This document shows, piece after piece, positions 49,119 to 57,555 of a DNA stretch of 64,000 nucleotides. A program made the translations under genes and the position numbers. The DNA lies in contig CANLRK010000001.1 in NCBI GenBank assembly GCA_947493535.1, forward strand, positions 248,001-312,000. Reading direction: 5' to 3'. The DNA comes from an uncultured Flavobacteriaceae bacterium (lineage in GTDB: Bacteria > Bacteroidota > Bacteroidia > Flavobacteriales > Flavobacteriaceae). Below the pieces are notes generated by a model. The model saw nothing but the letters and a program-made list of their open reading frames with translations, ran no database searches and was not told the origin of the DNA. The number at the start of each line of letters is the position of its first letter. The stretch's first letter is position 1.

Positions 49119-50123
49119 TTATATAAAGCTTCTAAATATTGTAAATCGCAACAGGAGTTCTGCAAGGAATAATCCTAATCCGAAAAGTGCAAAAAACCGG
49201 AACTTTTCATCGTAATTATAAAATTTAAACTCCTCTACTTCTGTTTTTTCTAATTTATTAATCTCAGCGTATATTTCTTGTAACTTTTTATTATTAGTTG
49301 CTCGAAAATACCTTCCACCTGTTTTCTTAGAAATTTCTTTTAACAACGCTTCATCAATTTCAACTTTTACTCTGTCAAAAACAAAAGCTCCGTTTGGCCT
49401 CATACCAATTGGAGACAAGGCTGTTCCGTTAGTTCCTATACCAATGGTGTAAACTTTTATACCAAAGTTTAAAGCCAGTTCGCTAGCAATTTTAGGATCA
49501 ATAGTACCTGAGTTATTAACTCCATCTGTTAATAGAATAATCACTTTACTTTTTGCCTTACTATCTTTAAGCCTATTAACTGCAGTAGCTAACCCCATTC
49601 CTATTGCTGTACCATCAGATATTCTATTATCATACCTTACTTCTTTTAACGATCCCAGCACAATACTCTTATCGCTAGTTATCGGTGTTTTGGTATAGCT
49701 TTCCCCTGCATAAAGCGCCAAACCTATCCTGTCATTAGGGCGACCTTTAATAAAGTTTGCAGCTACTTTTTTTAATGCTTCTAACCTGTTTGGTTTCAAA
49801 TCTTTAGCCAGCATACTCCCAGAAATATCAATTGCCATAACAATATCAATTCCTTTGTTTGTTTTTGTTTTTGTTGATACATCAACTGTCCTTGGCCTTG
49901 CTAAAGCAATAATTATAAAAACTATTGCCAATAAACGAAGAGCCAACAAAACAATTGACTTAAGTTTTGGTAATATTGTATTATCCTGAAAACCTTGTAA
50001 GCTACTTATTTGTAATGTAGCCACTTGTTGCTTGCGTTTAATATAATACCATGCAATTGCTAAAGGCAGTAATAGCAGCAACCAAAAAAACTCCGGATTT
50101 ACATATTCATAATTCCACAACAT
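49119..50123 (-). CDS. batA: BatA, membrane-anchored VWA-domain protein
   Basis: 334 residues. N-terminal spans (about 10-30 and 58-78), then a VWA domain with MIDAS DISGSMLAKD and VIILLTDGVNNSG, and a C-terminal span (FFALFGLGLFLAELLLRF). It is a paralogue of BatB. Its start overlaps the stop of the upstream 557-residue protein gene by one base, indicating coupling. Confidence 0.94.
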   Translation of the reverse strand: MLWNYEYVNPEFFWLLLLLPLAIAWYYIKRKQQVATLQISSLQGFQDNTILPKLKSIVLLALRLLAIVFIIIALARPRTVDVSTKTKTNKGIDIVMAIDISGSMLAKDLKPNRLEALKKVAANFIKGRPNDRIGLALYAGESYTKTPITSDKSIVLGSLKEVRYDNRISDGTAIGMGLATAVNRLKDSKAKSKVIILLTDGVNNSGTIDPKIASELALNFGIKVYTIGIGTNGTALSPIGMRPNGAFVFDRVKVEIDEALLKEISKKTGGRYFRATNNKKLQEIYAEINKLEKTEVEEFKFYNYDEKFRFFALFGLGLFLAELLLRFTIFRSFI

Positions 50124-51796
50124 TATTCATCATTCTTTTTAAGTTCTACAGATTCTAATACCTTACTTACAATTTGCTCAGCATAAACATCTTTTTCCTG
50201 ATGAAAAATCATTACTTGTTGTAATGCGTTTTCTTGCTGAAAACTTAATATTTCATATGCCACAACTTGCATGCTGTTGGTCACTGGATTTTTAATGTTT
50301 AGTGTTCCATAAGCTTTCATTCCTGTCAACCCTTTCCCTGACTCAAAATCTTCTTGCTTTACCACTAAATCTGTAGCGCCTTGTTGCTCTAGCATTTGTA
50401 ATGACATTTCATTTACTTGCTCTAAATCTACTTCCTCAGGCTCATCCGTTTCTTTATTATTTGTTACTGAGCTCATTGCTGCTTTCGGAATTTGGGTAGT
50501 ATTTACCACCAAACCAAAATTACTAGTTAAGCTTCCGTAGGCAAAGCTTTCAGTATTAGTAGCTTCAAGCTCCTTACTTGAAACCCTTTTTAATACTTCT
50601 GGTGTTGTAATTACAATTGCTGGAGTACCATACTCACTTCTAATCCATTTTCCTTCCAACAAAGTTTTAGTTGGATGGCCAAAAACTTCATCTCTTACTG
50701 TAGAAAATCCGTATTTTATACCTAGTCCAATTACTGTTAATAATACTAATCCGAAAACAGTAATACCAGTTACAATAAGTTTCTTTTTCTTCTTTTTACG
50801 CTCTTGTGCTACTCGATATTGTTCATTGAGCAATAATTCTTCTTCTGTAGGTTCTGGAATAGCTTGTTTAGTTTCGTGTAGTACTTTTTCTATTATATTT
50901 CTATCTACTTTTGCCGTACCTTTATCTGGTTGTGATTTTGCAAACTTTACCAAATCAGAAGTTTGGAGCACTTTTCTTAGCCCTTGAATTATTTCTTTTG
51001 ATATAGGTAACTTTCCTGAGTCTTTTAATAATTCTAATTGCTCAATTAACTCATCAGAGGTACTTTCTAACGCATTATCATATACTTTCTCATCTAAATA
51101 ACGTTTTAACACCTCCGTTAGCTCAGAATAGTATTTTTTATACTCCTCTTTTTCCAGCAAGTTTTCTTCATCCAATGCAGCCAGGTGTTGTATTGCTTCT
51201 TCGAAAGGAGGTAAGTTAGTTACGGTTGCTCGCATCTGCTTCTTTTTCTTAATAAAAAAGAAATATATTACAGCTGCAATTACTATTAATCCCACTAACA
51301 CATACAATAACCAATACGGCATTCCTTCTGAAGGTTTTTCTACCTGAATTATTGGTTTAATGTCATACAACTTTTGCTTTGTAGTATCTACAACTACATC
51401 TCTTACCTCAACAAGAACAGAATCTGACGAAAAGGTTTTTCCGTTAACACTAATTTTTTGAGGAGGTACTACAAAATGCCCAGAATCGAATTGGGTTAAT
51501 CCGTACTCTTTATTAAGTATAAACTTGTGTTTATTTTTTAACGTATCGGTTTTATAAGATTGGATAACTTCAAGCAAACCCATCGCTTTTGTTTCTGGAA
51601 ACACTACCAAATCTGTAGAATCTGCCTCTACAGATAAGGTTAATTTTAACTCCTCTCCTATTCTAATTGCAGTGGTATCAGTGGCTGTTTTTACTTCTTG
51701 AGCAAAAGAAGAAAGCGCAAAAAACAACAGACACACAGCAAAAAAAACTGCGTTATTATTTTTTATTTCTTTATATGTTTTAATGTAATAGTTCAT
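50123..51796 (-). CDS. BatD-like multidomain membrane protein in the bat operon
   Basis: 557 residues. Signal peptide (about 1-32), a short BatD-like beta domain (33-155, IRIGEELKLTLSVEAD), membrane span 1 (about 163-182), a cytoplasmic helical domain of DUF4381 type (about 195-320, YYSELTEVLKRYLDEK), a basic segment, membrane span 2 (about 340-360) and a C-terminal periplasmic domain of about 190 residues (from EGKWIRSEYGTPA) that I do not recognise. It lies between the DUF58 and batA genes, where other species often carry a shorter protein. The role is probably in the MoxR/Bat assembly; no specific function is known. Confidence 0.75.
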   Translation of the reverse strand: MNYYIKTYKEIKNNNAVFFAVCLLFFALSSFAQEVKTATDTTAIRIGEELKLTLSVEADSTDLVVFPETKAMGLLEVIQSYKTDTLKNKHKFILNKEYGLTQFDSGHFVVPPQKISVNGKTFSSDSVLVEVRDVVVDTTKQKLYDIKPIIQVEKPSEGMPYWLLYVLVGLIVIAAVIYFFFIKKKKQMRATVTNLPPFEEAIQHLAALDEENLLEKEEYKKYYSELTEVLKRYLDEKVYDNALESTSDELIEQLELLKDSGKLPISKEIIQGLRKVLQTSDLVKFAKSQPDKGTAKVDRNIIEKVLHETKQAIPEPTEEELLLNEQYRVAQERKKKKKKLIVTGITVFGLVLLTVIGLGIKYGFSTVRDEVFGHPTKTLLEGKWIRSEYGTPAIVITTPEVLKRVSSKELEATNTESFAYGSLTSNFGLVVNTTQIPKAAMSSVTNNKETDEPEEVDLEQVNEMSLQMLEQQGATDLVVKQEDFESGKGLTGMKAYGTLNIKNPVTNSMQVVAYEILSFQQENALQQVMIFHQEKDVYAEQIVSKVLESVELKKNDE

Positions 51797-51807
51797 TACT
51801 TATGCCT

Positions 51808-52674
51808 CTAGCCTCTGTTTTTAAAATATCCTAATAATTTTTTTACGTAACTTTCGTCTACACGAGTGCTAATAACTCCTGAACCGCTTTTTTTAAATGT
51901 TTGTTCAAAATAACTTGCTTTATTTTTATGAAACGTAGCATAATTTGACCTAACTTTTTTAGAAGCTGTATTTATAGTTTGTATTTGTCCTGTTTCTTCG
52001 TCTTTCATTTGCACTAAACCCAAGTTTGGTAGTTGCTCTTCATTACGATCGTAGATTCTAATTCCAGTAACGTCATGTTTTTTTCCTGCAATTTTTAACG
52101 TATTTTCATAATCATCAGCAATAAAATCCGACAGTACAAAAACAATTGCTTTCTTTTTCATTACGCTAGATAAAAACTTAAACGCTTCAGCAATATTAGT
52201 TTGCTTACTTTTTGGTTTAAACTCCAATAACTCGCGAATAATCCTTAAAACATGAGAACGGCCTTTTTTGGGTGGGATAAAAAGTTCTATTTCATCTGAA
52301 AACAAAATCAATCCTATTTTGTCGTTATTTTGCATGGCAGAAAAGGCTAATGTTGCCGAAATTTCTGTAGCTATTTCATCTTTAAACTGATTTTGAGTAC
52401 CAAATAGTTTAGAACCAGAAACATCCACCATTAACATCATGGTTAACTCACGTTCTTCTTCAAACACTTTAATATAGGGCTCGTTTGAACGTGCAGTTAC
52501 ATTCCAATCAATAGCTCGCACATCATCTCCGTACTGATATTGTCGTACTTCCGAGAAGGTCATACCTCTTCCTTTAAAGGTAGAATGGTATTCACCCCCA
52601 AAGATATGATCAGACAACCTCCGCGTTTTTATTTCAATTTTCCGAACTTTCTTAATTAACTCCTTCGTATCCAT
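51808..52674 (-). CDS. DUF58 domain protein
   Basis: 288 residues from ATG 52674. DUF58 hallmark GEYHSTFKGRGMTFSEVRQYQYGDDVRAIDWNVTAR (from about residue 26), followed by a VWA-like fold with a degenerate MIDAS (MMLMVDVSGSKLFG). DUF58 proteins are always found with MoxR ATPases and are thought to be their VWA-like partners. It lies between moxR (56 bp) and the 557-residue protein gene (11 bp). Confidence 0.93.
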   Translation of the reverse strand: MDTKELIKKVRKIEIKTRRLSDHIFGGEYHSTFKGRGMTFSEVRQYQYGDDVRAIDWNVTARSNEPYIKVFEEERELTMMLMVDVSGSKLFGTQNQFKDEIATEISATLAFSAMQNNDKIGLILFSDEIELFIPPKKGRSHVLRIIRELLEFKPKSKQTNIAEAFKFLSSVMKKKAIVFVLSDFIADDYENTLKIAGKKHDVTGIRIYDRNEEQLPNLGLVQMKDEETGQIQTINTASKKVRSNYATFHKNKASYFEQTFKKSGSGVISTRVDESYVKKLLGYFKNRG

Positions 52675-52730
52675 TTTCAACTGTCATTTTCTGTACTTGT
52701 TACTAACATTTTTTGCGTTAACAACTACAT

Positions 52731-53735
52731 TTATGGCACTTCAATATGGTTTACTATTTTGTTTACAAGCTGCTCAGAAGTTATGTTTTCTGCTTCTGCC
52801 TCATAGGTTATTCCTATTCTATGACGCAATACATCTGTAACTACTGCACGTACATCTTCCGGAATAACATATCCTCTTCTTTTTATAAAAGCGTAACATT
52901 TAGCAGCTGTTGCTAAATTAATGCTCCCACGTGGTGAAGCACCAAAATTAATTAATGGCTTTATATCTTCTAAACCATATTTTTCTGGATAGCGGGTAGC
53001 AAAAATGATATCAAGTATATATTTTTCAATTTTCTCATCCATATATACTTCTCGAACGGCTTGCTGGGCTCTTAAAATTTGCTCTAAAGAAACAACCTCA
53101 TTTACTTGCTCAAAACTTCCTTTTAAATTGGCGCGAATAATTAGTTGCTCTTCCTCTAGCTTAGGATAATCAATTACTGTTTTTAACATAAAACGATCTA
53201 CTTGAGCTTCTGGCAACGGATAAGTTCCTTCTTGCTCAACAGGGTTTTGTGTTGCCATTACTAAAAAAGGTTTTTCTAAAGTAAAGGTAGAATCACCAAT
53301 AGTAACCTGCTTTTCTTGCATAGCTTCTAATAAAGCTGATTGTACTTTTGCTGGCGCACGGTTAATTTCATCGGCTAAAACAAAATTAGCAAATACAGGC
53401 CCTTTTTTTATAGAAAAATCGTTTTCCTTAATGTTATAAATCATCGTACCCACAACATCGGCAGGTAATAAATCTGGCGTAAACTGAATTCTACTAAAAC
53501 TTCCTTTTACGGCTTTTGATAAGGTGTTAATTGCTAATGTTTTTGCTAAACCTGGCACTCCTTCAAGTAATATATGTCCTTGTCCTAAAAGTCCAATTAG
53601 CAATCGCTCTATCATGTACTTTTGCCCCACAATTACCTTGTTCATTTCCATAACAAGTAAATCTACAAATGCACTTTCTCTTTCTATTTTTTCATTTATT
53701 GATTTGATATCAATCGTTGCTGTCTGTCCTTCCAT
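52731..53735 (-). CDS. moxR: MoxR family AAA+ ATPase
   Basis: 334 residues. AAA+ signatures: Walker A-like GVPGLAKT, Walker B LADEINRAPAKVQ, sensor 1 ATQNPVEQEGTYPLPEAQ, and the C-terminal lid GASPRGSINL. MoxR ATPases act as chaperones for VWA proteins, here very probably those encoded downstream (DUF58, BatA, BatB). It is the first gene of an eight-gene operon. A 20-bp dyad lies upstream at 53764-53783. Confidence 0.95.
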   Translation of the reverse strand: MEGQTATIDIKSINEKIERESAFVDLLVMEMNKVIVGQKYMIERLLIGLLGQGHILLEGVPGLAKTLAINTLSKAVKGSFSRIQFTPDLLPADVVGTMIYNIKENDFSIKKGPVFANFVLADEINRAPAKVQSALLEAMQEKQVTIGDSTFTLEKPFLVMATQNPVEQEGTYPLPEAQVDRFMLKTVIDYPKLEEEQLIIRANLKGSFEQVNEVVSLEQILRAQQAVREVYMDEKIEKYILDIIFATRYPEKYGLEDIKPLINFGASPRGSINLATAAKCYAFIKRRGYVIPEDVRAVVTDVLRHRIGITYEAEAENITSEQLVNKIVNHIEVP

Positions 53736-53763
53736 TTAATTTATAAATTTTAGCTGTGAAAAT

Positions 53764-53783
53764 ACTATTCCTTATTGAATAGT
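53764..53783. promoter_or_regulatory. Inverted repeat between moxR and the AlbA_2 gene
   Basis: ACTATTC-CTTATT-GAATAGT, perfect 7-bp arms, about 30-50 bp upstream of moxR and 97 bp before the divergent gene. It could be an operator for either direction. No consensus promoter overlaps it (a one-off TCAATTTG lies next to it on the minus strand at 53785-53792). Confidence 0.35.
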
Positions 53784-53879
53784 GCAAATTGAATATTTTA
53801 TCTTAATTTCTTTGTTAAAAATTGGTTAAAAACAAATAACTTTAAATAAATTATAACAGATTTTTTAGTTTTCATTACA

Positions 53880-55019
53880 ATGATTAACAAACGACTTCTT
53901 ATCAAAAGACTTTTAAGCTATAATGACGAAAACAGTTTTTATGATAAAAAGCGACAATTAAACTTACACAGCAAGGAAGGGAAAGGTAAATTTTTAAAAC
54001 ATATTTGCGCATTATCTAATGCCAACCCTAATAACAACTCTTTTATTGTTGTTGGCGTGGAAGATGAAAACAATAAACTAACTGGTGTAGACTTTTTTGA
54101 TGATAGTAAAATACAGAATCTGATAAATGCTTACCTGCATAATCCACCAGAAATTTTATATGAAAACATCCCTTTTCCAAAACTACCAAAAAATAAAGTT
54201 ATTGGTTTGGTTACCATAAAACCAAAATCAGAAAAAAACATTGCTTCATTCAAGAAAACTATTCATAAATATTATAGTGGCTTTACTTATAAAAGAATTG
54301 GCAGCAACTCATCATTAATGATTGTTGATTTTAATTTAAAAGATACTAACTCTAACTTAGTTACTAGCATTGAAAAAAGTGCTGTTAATAACATTGAACA
54401 TACTTTAGATGGTGTTTTTGATTTCATGGAACGTCATAAAAACAACAACGCCAAATACAAGGTTTTCAAAGAGCAATTTGTGCTATGTTGGTCTGGACGA
54501 AAAAAGATAATTAATAAAGCCACATACTACTCCAGAGTAGATATTGAAATGGTGACCGAGCAAGTAACCTTATTTTACTCGTCATTAGATGAAGTTACCA
54601 TACACCATAATGATAACTCCTTTATAATTACTGAATATATTAACCTTGGAATTAATAACGACCTGAAACGATACCCTTTAGAAAAGAAAGTAATTCATTT
54701 TTCTGATAATGGTAATTATAACATTGCAACCGAATTGTTATTTGAACCTCCTAAGTTTGACAAAAAAATACTCTTTCACTTATATAATGCGAATAATGCT
54801 TTAATAGATAAAATAATCCGTAAACAGCATTTAGATAAAAATGATTTGACCGATATATTAAATCTGCCTTCAACATATCTTATTTTAAGTTTAAATGAAT
54901 TTTCAGACGCTAAGGAAAAGCTAGTTAGCATTAAAAATTACTTAAAAAATCATTCCGAAGAAATTTATTTAGAGTATAAAGAAGTTTTACGCATACTTCG
55001 TAAAATACAATACAAATAA
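53880..55019 (+). CDS. AlbA_2 (Schlafen-type) domain protein
   Basis: 379 residues. The N-terminal 130 residues match the AlbA_2/Schlafen-like nucleic-acid-binding domain: the segment NSFYDKKRQLNLHSKEGKGKFLK, then NNNSFIVVGVEDENNKLTGVD and YKRIGSNSSLM. The C-terminal 240 residues are unfamiliar. Proteins with this domain are often annotated as ATP-binding or helix-turn-helix regulators, and roles range from transcription to RNA cleavage and defence. It is a single gene, divergent from moxR and ended by the shared terminator at 55021. Confidence 0.75.
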   Translation: MINKRLLIKRLLSYNDENSFYDKKRQLNLHSKEGKGKFLKHICALSNANPNNNSFIVVGVEDENNKLTGVDFFDDSKIQNLINAYLHNPPEILYENIPFPKLPKNKVIGLVTIKPKSEKNIASFKKTIHKYYSGFTYKRIGSNSSLMIVDFNLKDTNSNLVTSIEKSAVNNIEHTLDGVFDFMERHKNNNAKYKVFKEQFVLCWSGRKKIINKATYYSRVDIEMVTEQVTLFYSSLDEVTIHHNDNSFIITEYINLGINNDLKRYPLEKKVIHFSDNGNYNIATELLFEPPKFDKKILFHLYNANNALIDKIIRKQHLDKNDLTDILNLPSTYLILSLNEFSDAKEKLVSIKNYLKNHSEEIYLEYKEVLRILRKIQYK

Positions 55020-55020
55020 C

Positions 55021-55054
55021 AAAAAAGGGTTCTGTTTAAACAGAACCCTTTTTT
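55021..55054. terminator. Bidirectional terminator
   Basis: Perfect 14-bp stem, AAAAAAGGGTTCTG with CAGAACCCTTTTTT around TTTAAA. A run on one side and T run on the other let it serve both the AlbA_2 gene (+) and the outer-membrane protein gene (-). Confidence 0.93.
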
Positions 55055-55073
55055 ATTGTTTATAATGGTAGTA

Positions 55074-55901
55074 TTAATCTAAGTAATAGATATATCCGAA
55101 GTTTAACCAAACATTCCAGTCATTAAACTTATCAGATGGTGCATCATGGTCTAAACCATCAGCAAAATCAGTAAAATAATACTGCCATCTTAAATCCAGC
55201 ATTAAATCTGATAATGGAGTTAATTTATAACGTGTACCAACACTCCACACAATTGACCATGAAGAAAAATCTTCATTCGTTGTAGATTCTGGTAAAAACA
55301 TTCTGTGATTAATGTACCCTCCTGCATTAGGATCAGCATTTGTTAAATAAGCATATTCAGCAGCAGTGAATTTACTTTCCAATTCAGAGTTTGGCACTGC
55401 TTTAGGAGAAAAACTGTTGTAATGCGCCCCTAAACTAATAAAGGGAGCAAAAGCATATCCACCAGCTGCAAAATCACGAATACTATACGGGAAAAACTCT
55501 AACTGCGACCCTAAGTCAAAAACATTTGCTTCACCAGCCATTGCTCGTAATCCTCTTGCAGTAACACTGGTTCTTTCTGGTTTTACCCACTCTCCAAAAT
55601 GATCTAACTTGGTCTTGTTATATGAAATTTCATTTCTTAACTTAAAGTGATCGTTAAAATAAGTGTCTTTGGTGTAACAGTTACAATCTGCTCTGTATGC
55701 AAAATTTATATAATGAATAATTCCTACTCCAAACCCAGTGTTTCCTGCATTTGTTTCAAAATCTTTTCTAATTCCGTAATCTGATTGAAATGCAACCGGA
55801 CCCGTTATTGCCCCAATTTCGTGTGAAAATCCTAATTGTGCTTTTAGCGTTTGCGCTGAAAAAGCAACTAACATTATCAACAAAAGATTTCTTTTAAACA
55901 T
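55074..55901 (-). CDS. Outer-membrane beta-barrel protein of unknown function
   Basis: 275 residues. Signal peptide MFKRNLLLIMLVAFSAQTLKAQ, then alternating beta-strand pattern and a C-terminal strand WNVWLNFGYIYYLD, typical of a small outer-membrane barrel. Several conserved-looking segments (EIGAITGPVAFQSDYG, MAGEANVFDLGSQLEF) suggest a flavobacterial family; I recognise it as a family of conserved unknowns but cannot name it safely. It has its own -7 box (55929-55936) and terminator. Confidence 0.75.
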   Translation of the reverse strand: MFKRNLLLIMLVAFSAQTLKAQLGFSHEIGAITGPVAFQSDYGIRKDFETNAGNTGFGVGIIHYINFAYRADCNCYTKDTYFNDHFKLRNEISYNKTKLDHFGEWVKPERTSVTARGLRAMAGEANVFDLGSQLEFFPYSIRDFAAGGYAFAPFISLGAHYNSFSPKAVPNSELESKFTAAEYAYLTNADPNAGGYINHRMFLPESTTNEDFSSWSIVWSVGTRYKLTPLSDLMLDLRWQYYFTDFADGLDHDAPSDKFNDWNVWLNFGYIYYLD

Positions 55902-55928
55902 CTTGTACTGTCATATTCGATTAGAAAA

Positions 55929-55936
55929 CAAATATA
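55929..55936 (-). promoter_or_regulatory. -7 box of the outer-membrane protein gene
   Basis: Minus-strand TATATTTG fits TAnnTTTG, 28 bp before the ATG. A TTTG lies 15 bp further upstream (55952-55955), a little closer than usual for the -33 box. Confidence 0.5.
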
Positions 55937-56010
55937 TAAAAACTGCATAAACAAAAAAATTAAATACAATTATGTTTAAAAAAAGTACTAAATTATAAGC
56001 TATTATAATC

Positions 56011-56038
56011 TTTGATATATTGAATATCTGTATATTTG
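56011..56038 (+). promoter_or_regulatory. Promoter of gdhA
   Basis: TTTG (56011-56014), 16-bp spacer, TATATTTG (56031-56038). It is close to the Bacteroidota consensus. Predicted leader is about 42 nt. Confidence 0.6.
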
Positions 56039-56084
56039 TCCTGCTTTAAATTTTTTACAATTAAGAAATTAATCACTAAAGATA

Positions 56085-57428
56085 ATGAAAGATAGCATTA
56101 AGAACTTTATCAACACTGTTGATAAAAGAAACCCGAATGAACCAGAATTTTTACAGGCAGTAACAGAAGTTGCAGAAACTGTAATTCCTTTTATTGAGGC
56201 TAACCCACAATACAATCAAGCAAAGTTATTAGAAAGAATGACAGAGCCTGAAAGAGTAGTTATGTTTCGCGTACCTTGGACTGATGATAGTGGAGAAGTA
56301 CAGATAAATAAAGGGTACCGTATTGAAATGAACTCAGCAATAGGCCCATACAAAGGAGGATTGCGTTTTCACCCTTCTGTTAACCTAAGTATTTTGAAGT
56401 TTTTGGCATTTGAACAAGTATTCAAAAACAGTTTAACAACTTTACCAATGGGTGGAGGAAAAGGAGGATCAGATTTTAACCCTAAAGGAAAATCTGATGC
56501 TGAAGTTATGCGTTTTTGCCAAAGCTTTATGACTGAACTTTCAAGACATATTGGACCTAATACTGACGTTCCTGCTGGAGATATTGGTGTTGGAGGTAGA
56601 GAAATAGGGTATATGTTCGGACAATATAAAAGATTGCGTAACGAATTTACTGGGGTGTTAACCGGTAAAGGATTATCATACGGAGGCTCATTAATCCGTC
56701 CTGAAGCAACTGGTTATGGTAATGTATACTTTGCGCAAAGTATGTTAGCAACAAAAGGAGATTCTTTTAACGGAAAAACTGTTGCTATTTCAGGATCAGG
56801 AAATGTGGCACAATTTGCTGCAGAAAAAGCTACCGAATTAGGAGGTAAAGTTGTTACTTTATCTGATTCTTCAGGGTATATATATGATGCTGATGGTATT
56901 GATGCAGAAAAATTAGCTTTTGTAATGGAGCTTAAAAACGTAAAACGAGGAAGAATTAACGAGTATACTGAAAAGTATCCTTCTGCAAAATTCTTTAAAG
57001 GAGAGCGTCCATGGGCTGTTACATGTGATGTAGCATTGCCTTGTGCTACTCAAAACGAATTAAACGAAGAGGAAGCAAAAACATTGGTAGCTAACGGATG
57101 CATTTGTGTGTCTGAAGGAGCAAACATGCCAACTACTCCTGAAGCTATTGAGGTGTTACAAAAAGCGAAAGTTATTTTCGCTCCTGGTAAAGCAAGTAAC
57201 GCCGGTGGTGTTGCTACTTCTGGTTTAGAAATGTCTCAAAACTCTTTACGTTTTAATTGGACTAGAGAAGAAGTTGATGAAAAACTAAAAGGAATCATGA
57301 AAGATATTCACGAATCTTGTGTTAAATATGGAACACAGGAAGATGGATATATTGACTATGTAAAAGGAGCTAACATAGCCGGATTCGTTAAAGTTGCAGA
57401 AGCAATGTTAGCACAAGGTGTTGTTTAA
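56085..57428 (+). CDS. gdhA: NADP-type glutamate dehydrogenase
   Basis: 447 residues, the usual length of hexameric GDH. Glutamate-binding and catalytic segment [19 protein letters not shown] (about 115-133, catalytic Lys), Rossmann dinucleotide motif [15 protein letters not shown] and the substrate motif [18 protein letters not shown]. It joins ammonium to 2-oxoglutarate, the main ammonium-assimilation step in many Bacteroidota. NADP preference follows from length and family match, not from a tested residue. It is monocistronic with promoter and terminator. Confidence 0.96.
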   Translation: MKDSIKNFINTVDKRNPNEPEFLQAVTEVAETVIPFIEANPQYNQAKLLERMTEPERVVMFRVPWTDDSGEVQINKGYRIEMNSAIGPYKGGLRFHPSVNLSILKFLAFEQVFKNSLTTLPMGGGKGGSDFNPKGKSDAEVMRFCQSFMTELSRHIGPNTDVPAGDIGVGGREIGYMFGQYKRLRNEFTGVLTGKGLSYGGSLIRPEATGYGNVYFAQSMLATKGDSFNGKTVAISGSGNVAQFAAEKATELGGKVVTLSDSSGYIYDADGIDAEKLAFVMELKNVKRGRINEYTEKYPSAKFFKGERPWAVTCDVALPCATQNELNEEEAKTLVANGCICVSEGANMPTTPEAIEVLQKAKVIFAPGKASNAGGVATSGLEMSQNSLRFNWTREEVDEKLKGIMKDIHESCVKYGTQEDGYIDYVKGANIAGFVKVAEAMLAQGVV

Positions 57429-57449
57429 TAACTTTCCTATAACTCATCA

Positions 57450-57476
57450 AAAAGCCCTCAATTGAGGGCTTTTTTT
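57450..57476 (+). terminator. Rho-independent terminator of gdhA
   Basis: AAAAGCCCTCAA with TTGAGGGCTTTT, perfect arms, followed by more T residues. It begins 22 bp after the gdhA stop. Confidence 0.92.
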
Positions 57477-57520
57477 GTGATCTGGATCAAGATTTTTAAG
57501 TACTTAACCCTAAAAATGAA

Positions 57521-57528
57521 TATATTTG
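57521..57528 (+). promoter_or_regulatory. -7 box of the porZ-recO-TonB receptor operon
   Basis: TATATTTG fits TAnnTTTG exactly and lies 27 bp before ATG 57556. A TTG inside this box (57526) would be an in-frame start, but as part of the promoter it should not be transcribed. Confidence 0.6.
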
Positions 57529-57555
57529 AAAAACTTTATATATAACTGTCTACAA

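Noticed and set aside
57526-57555. TTG start giving ten extra residues for PorZ
   Set aside because: The TTG is the end of the -7 promoter box TATATTTG, and the signal peptide starts properly at ATG 57556.
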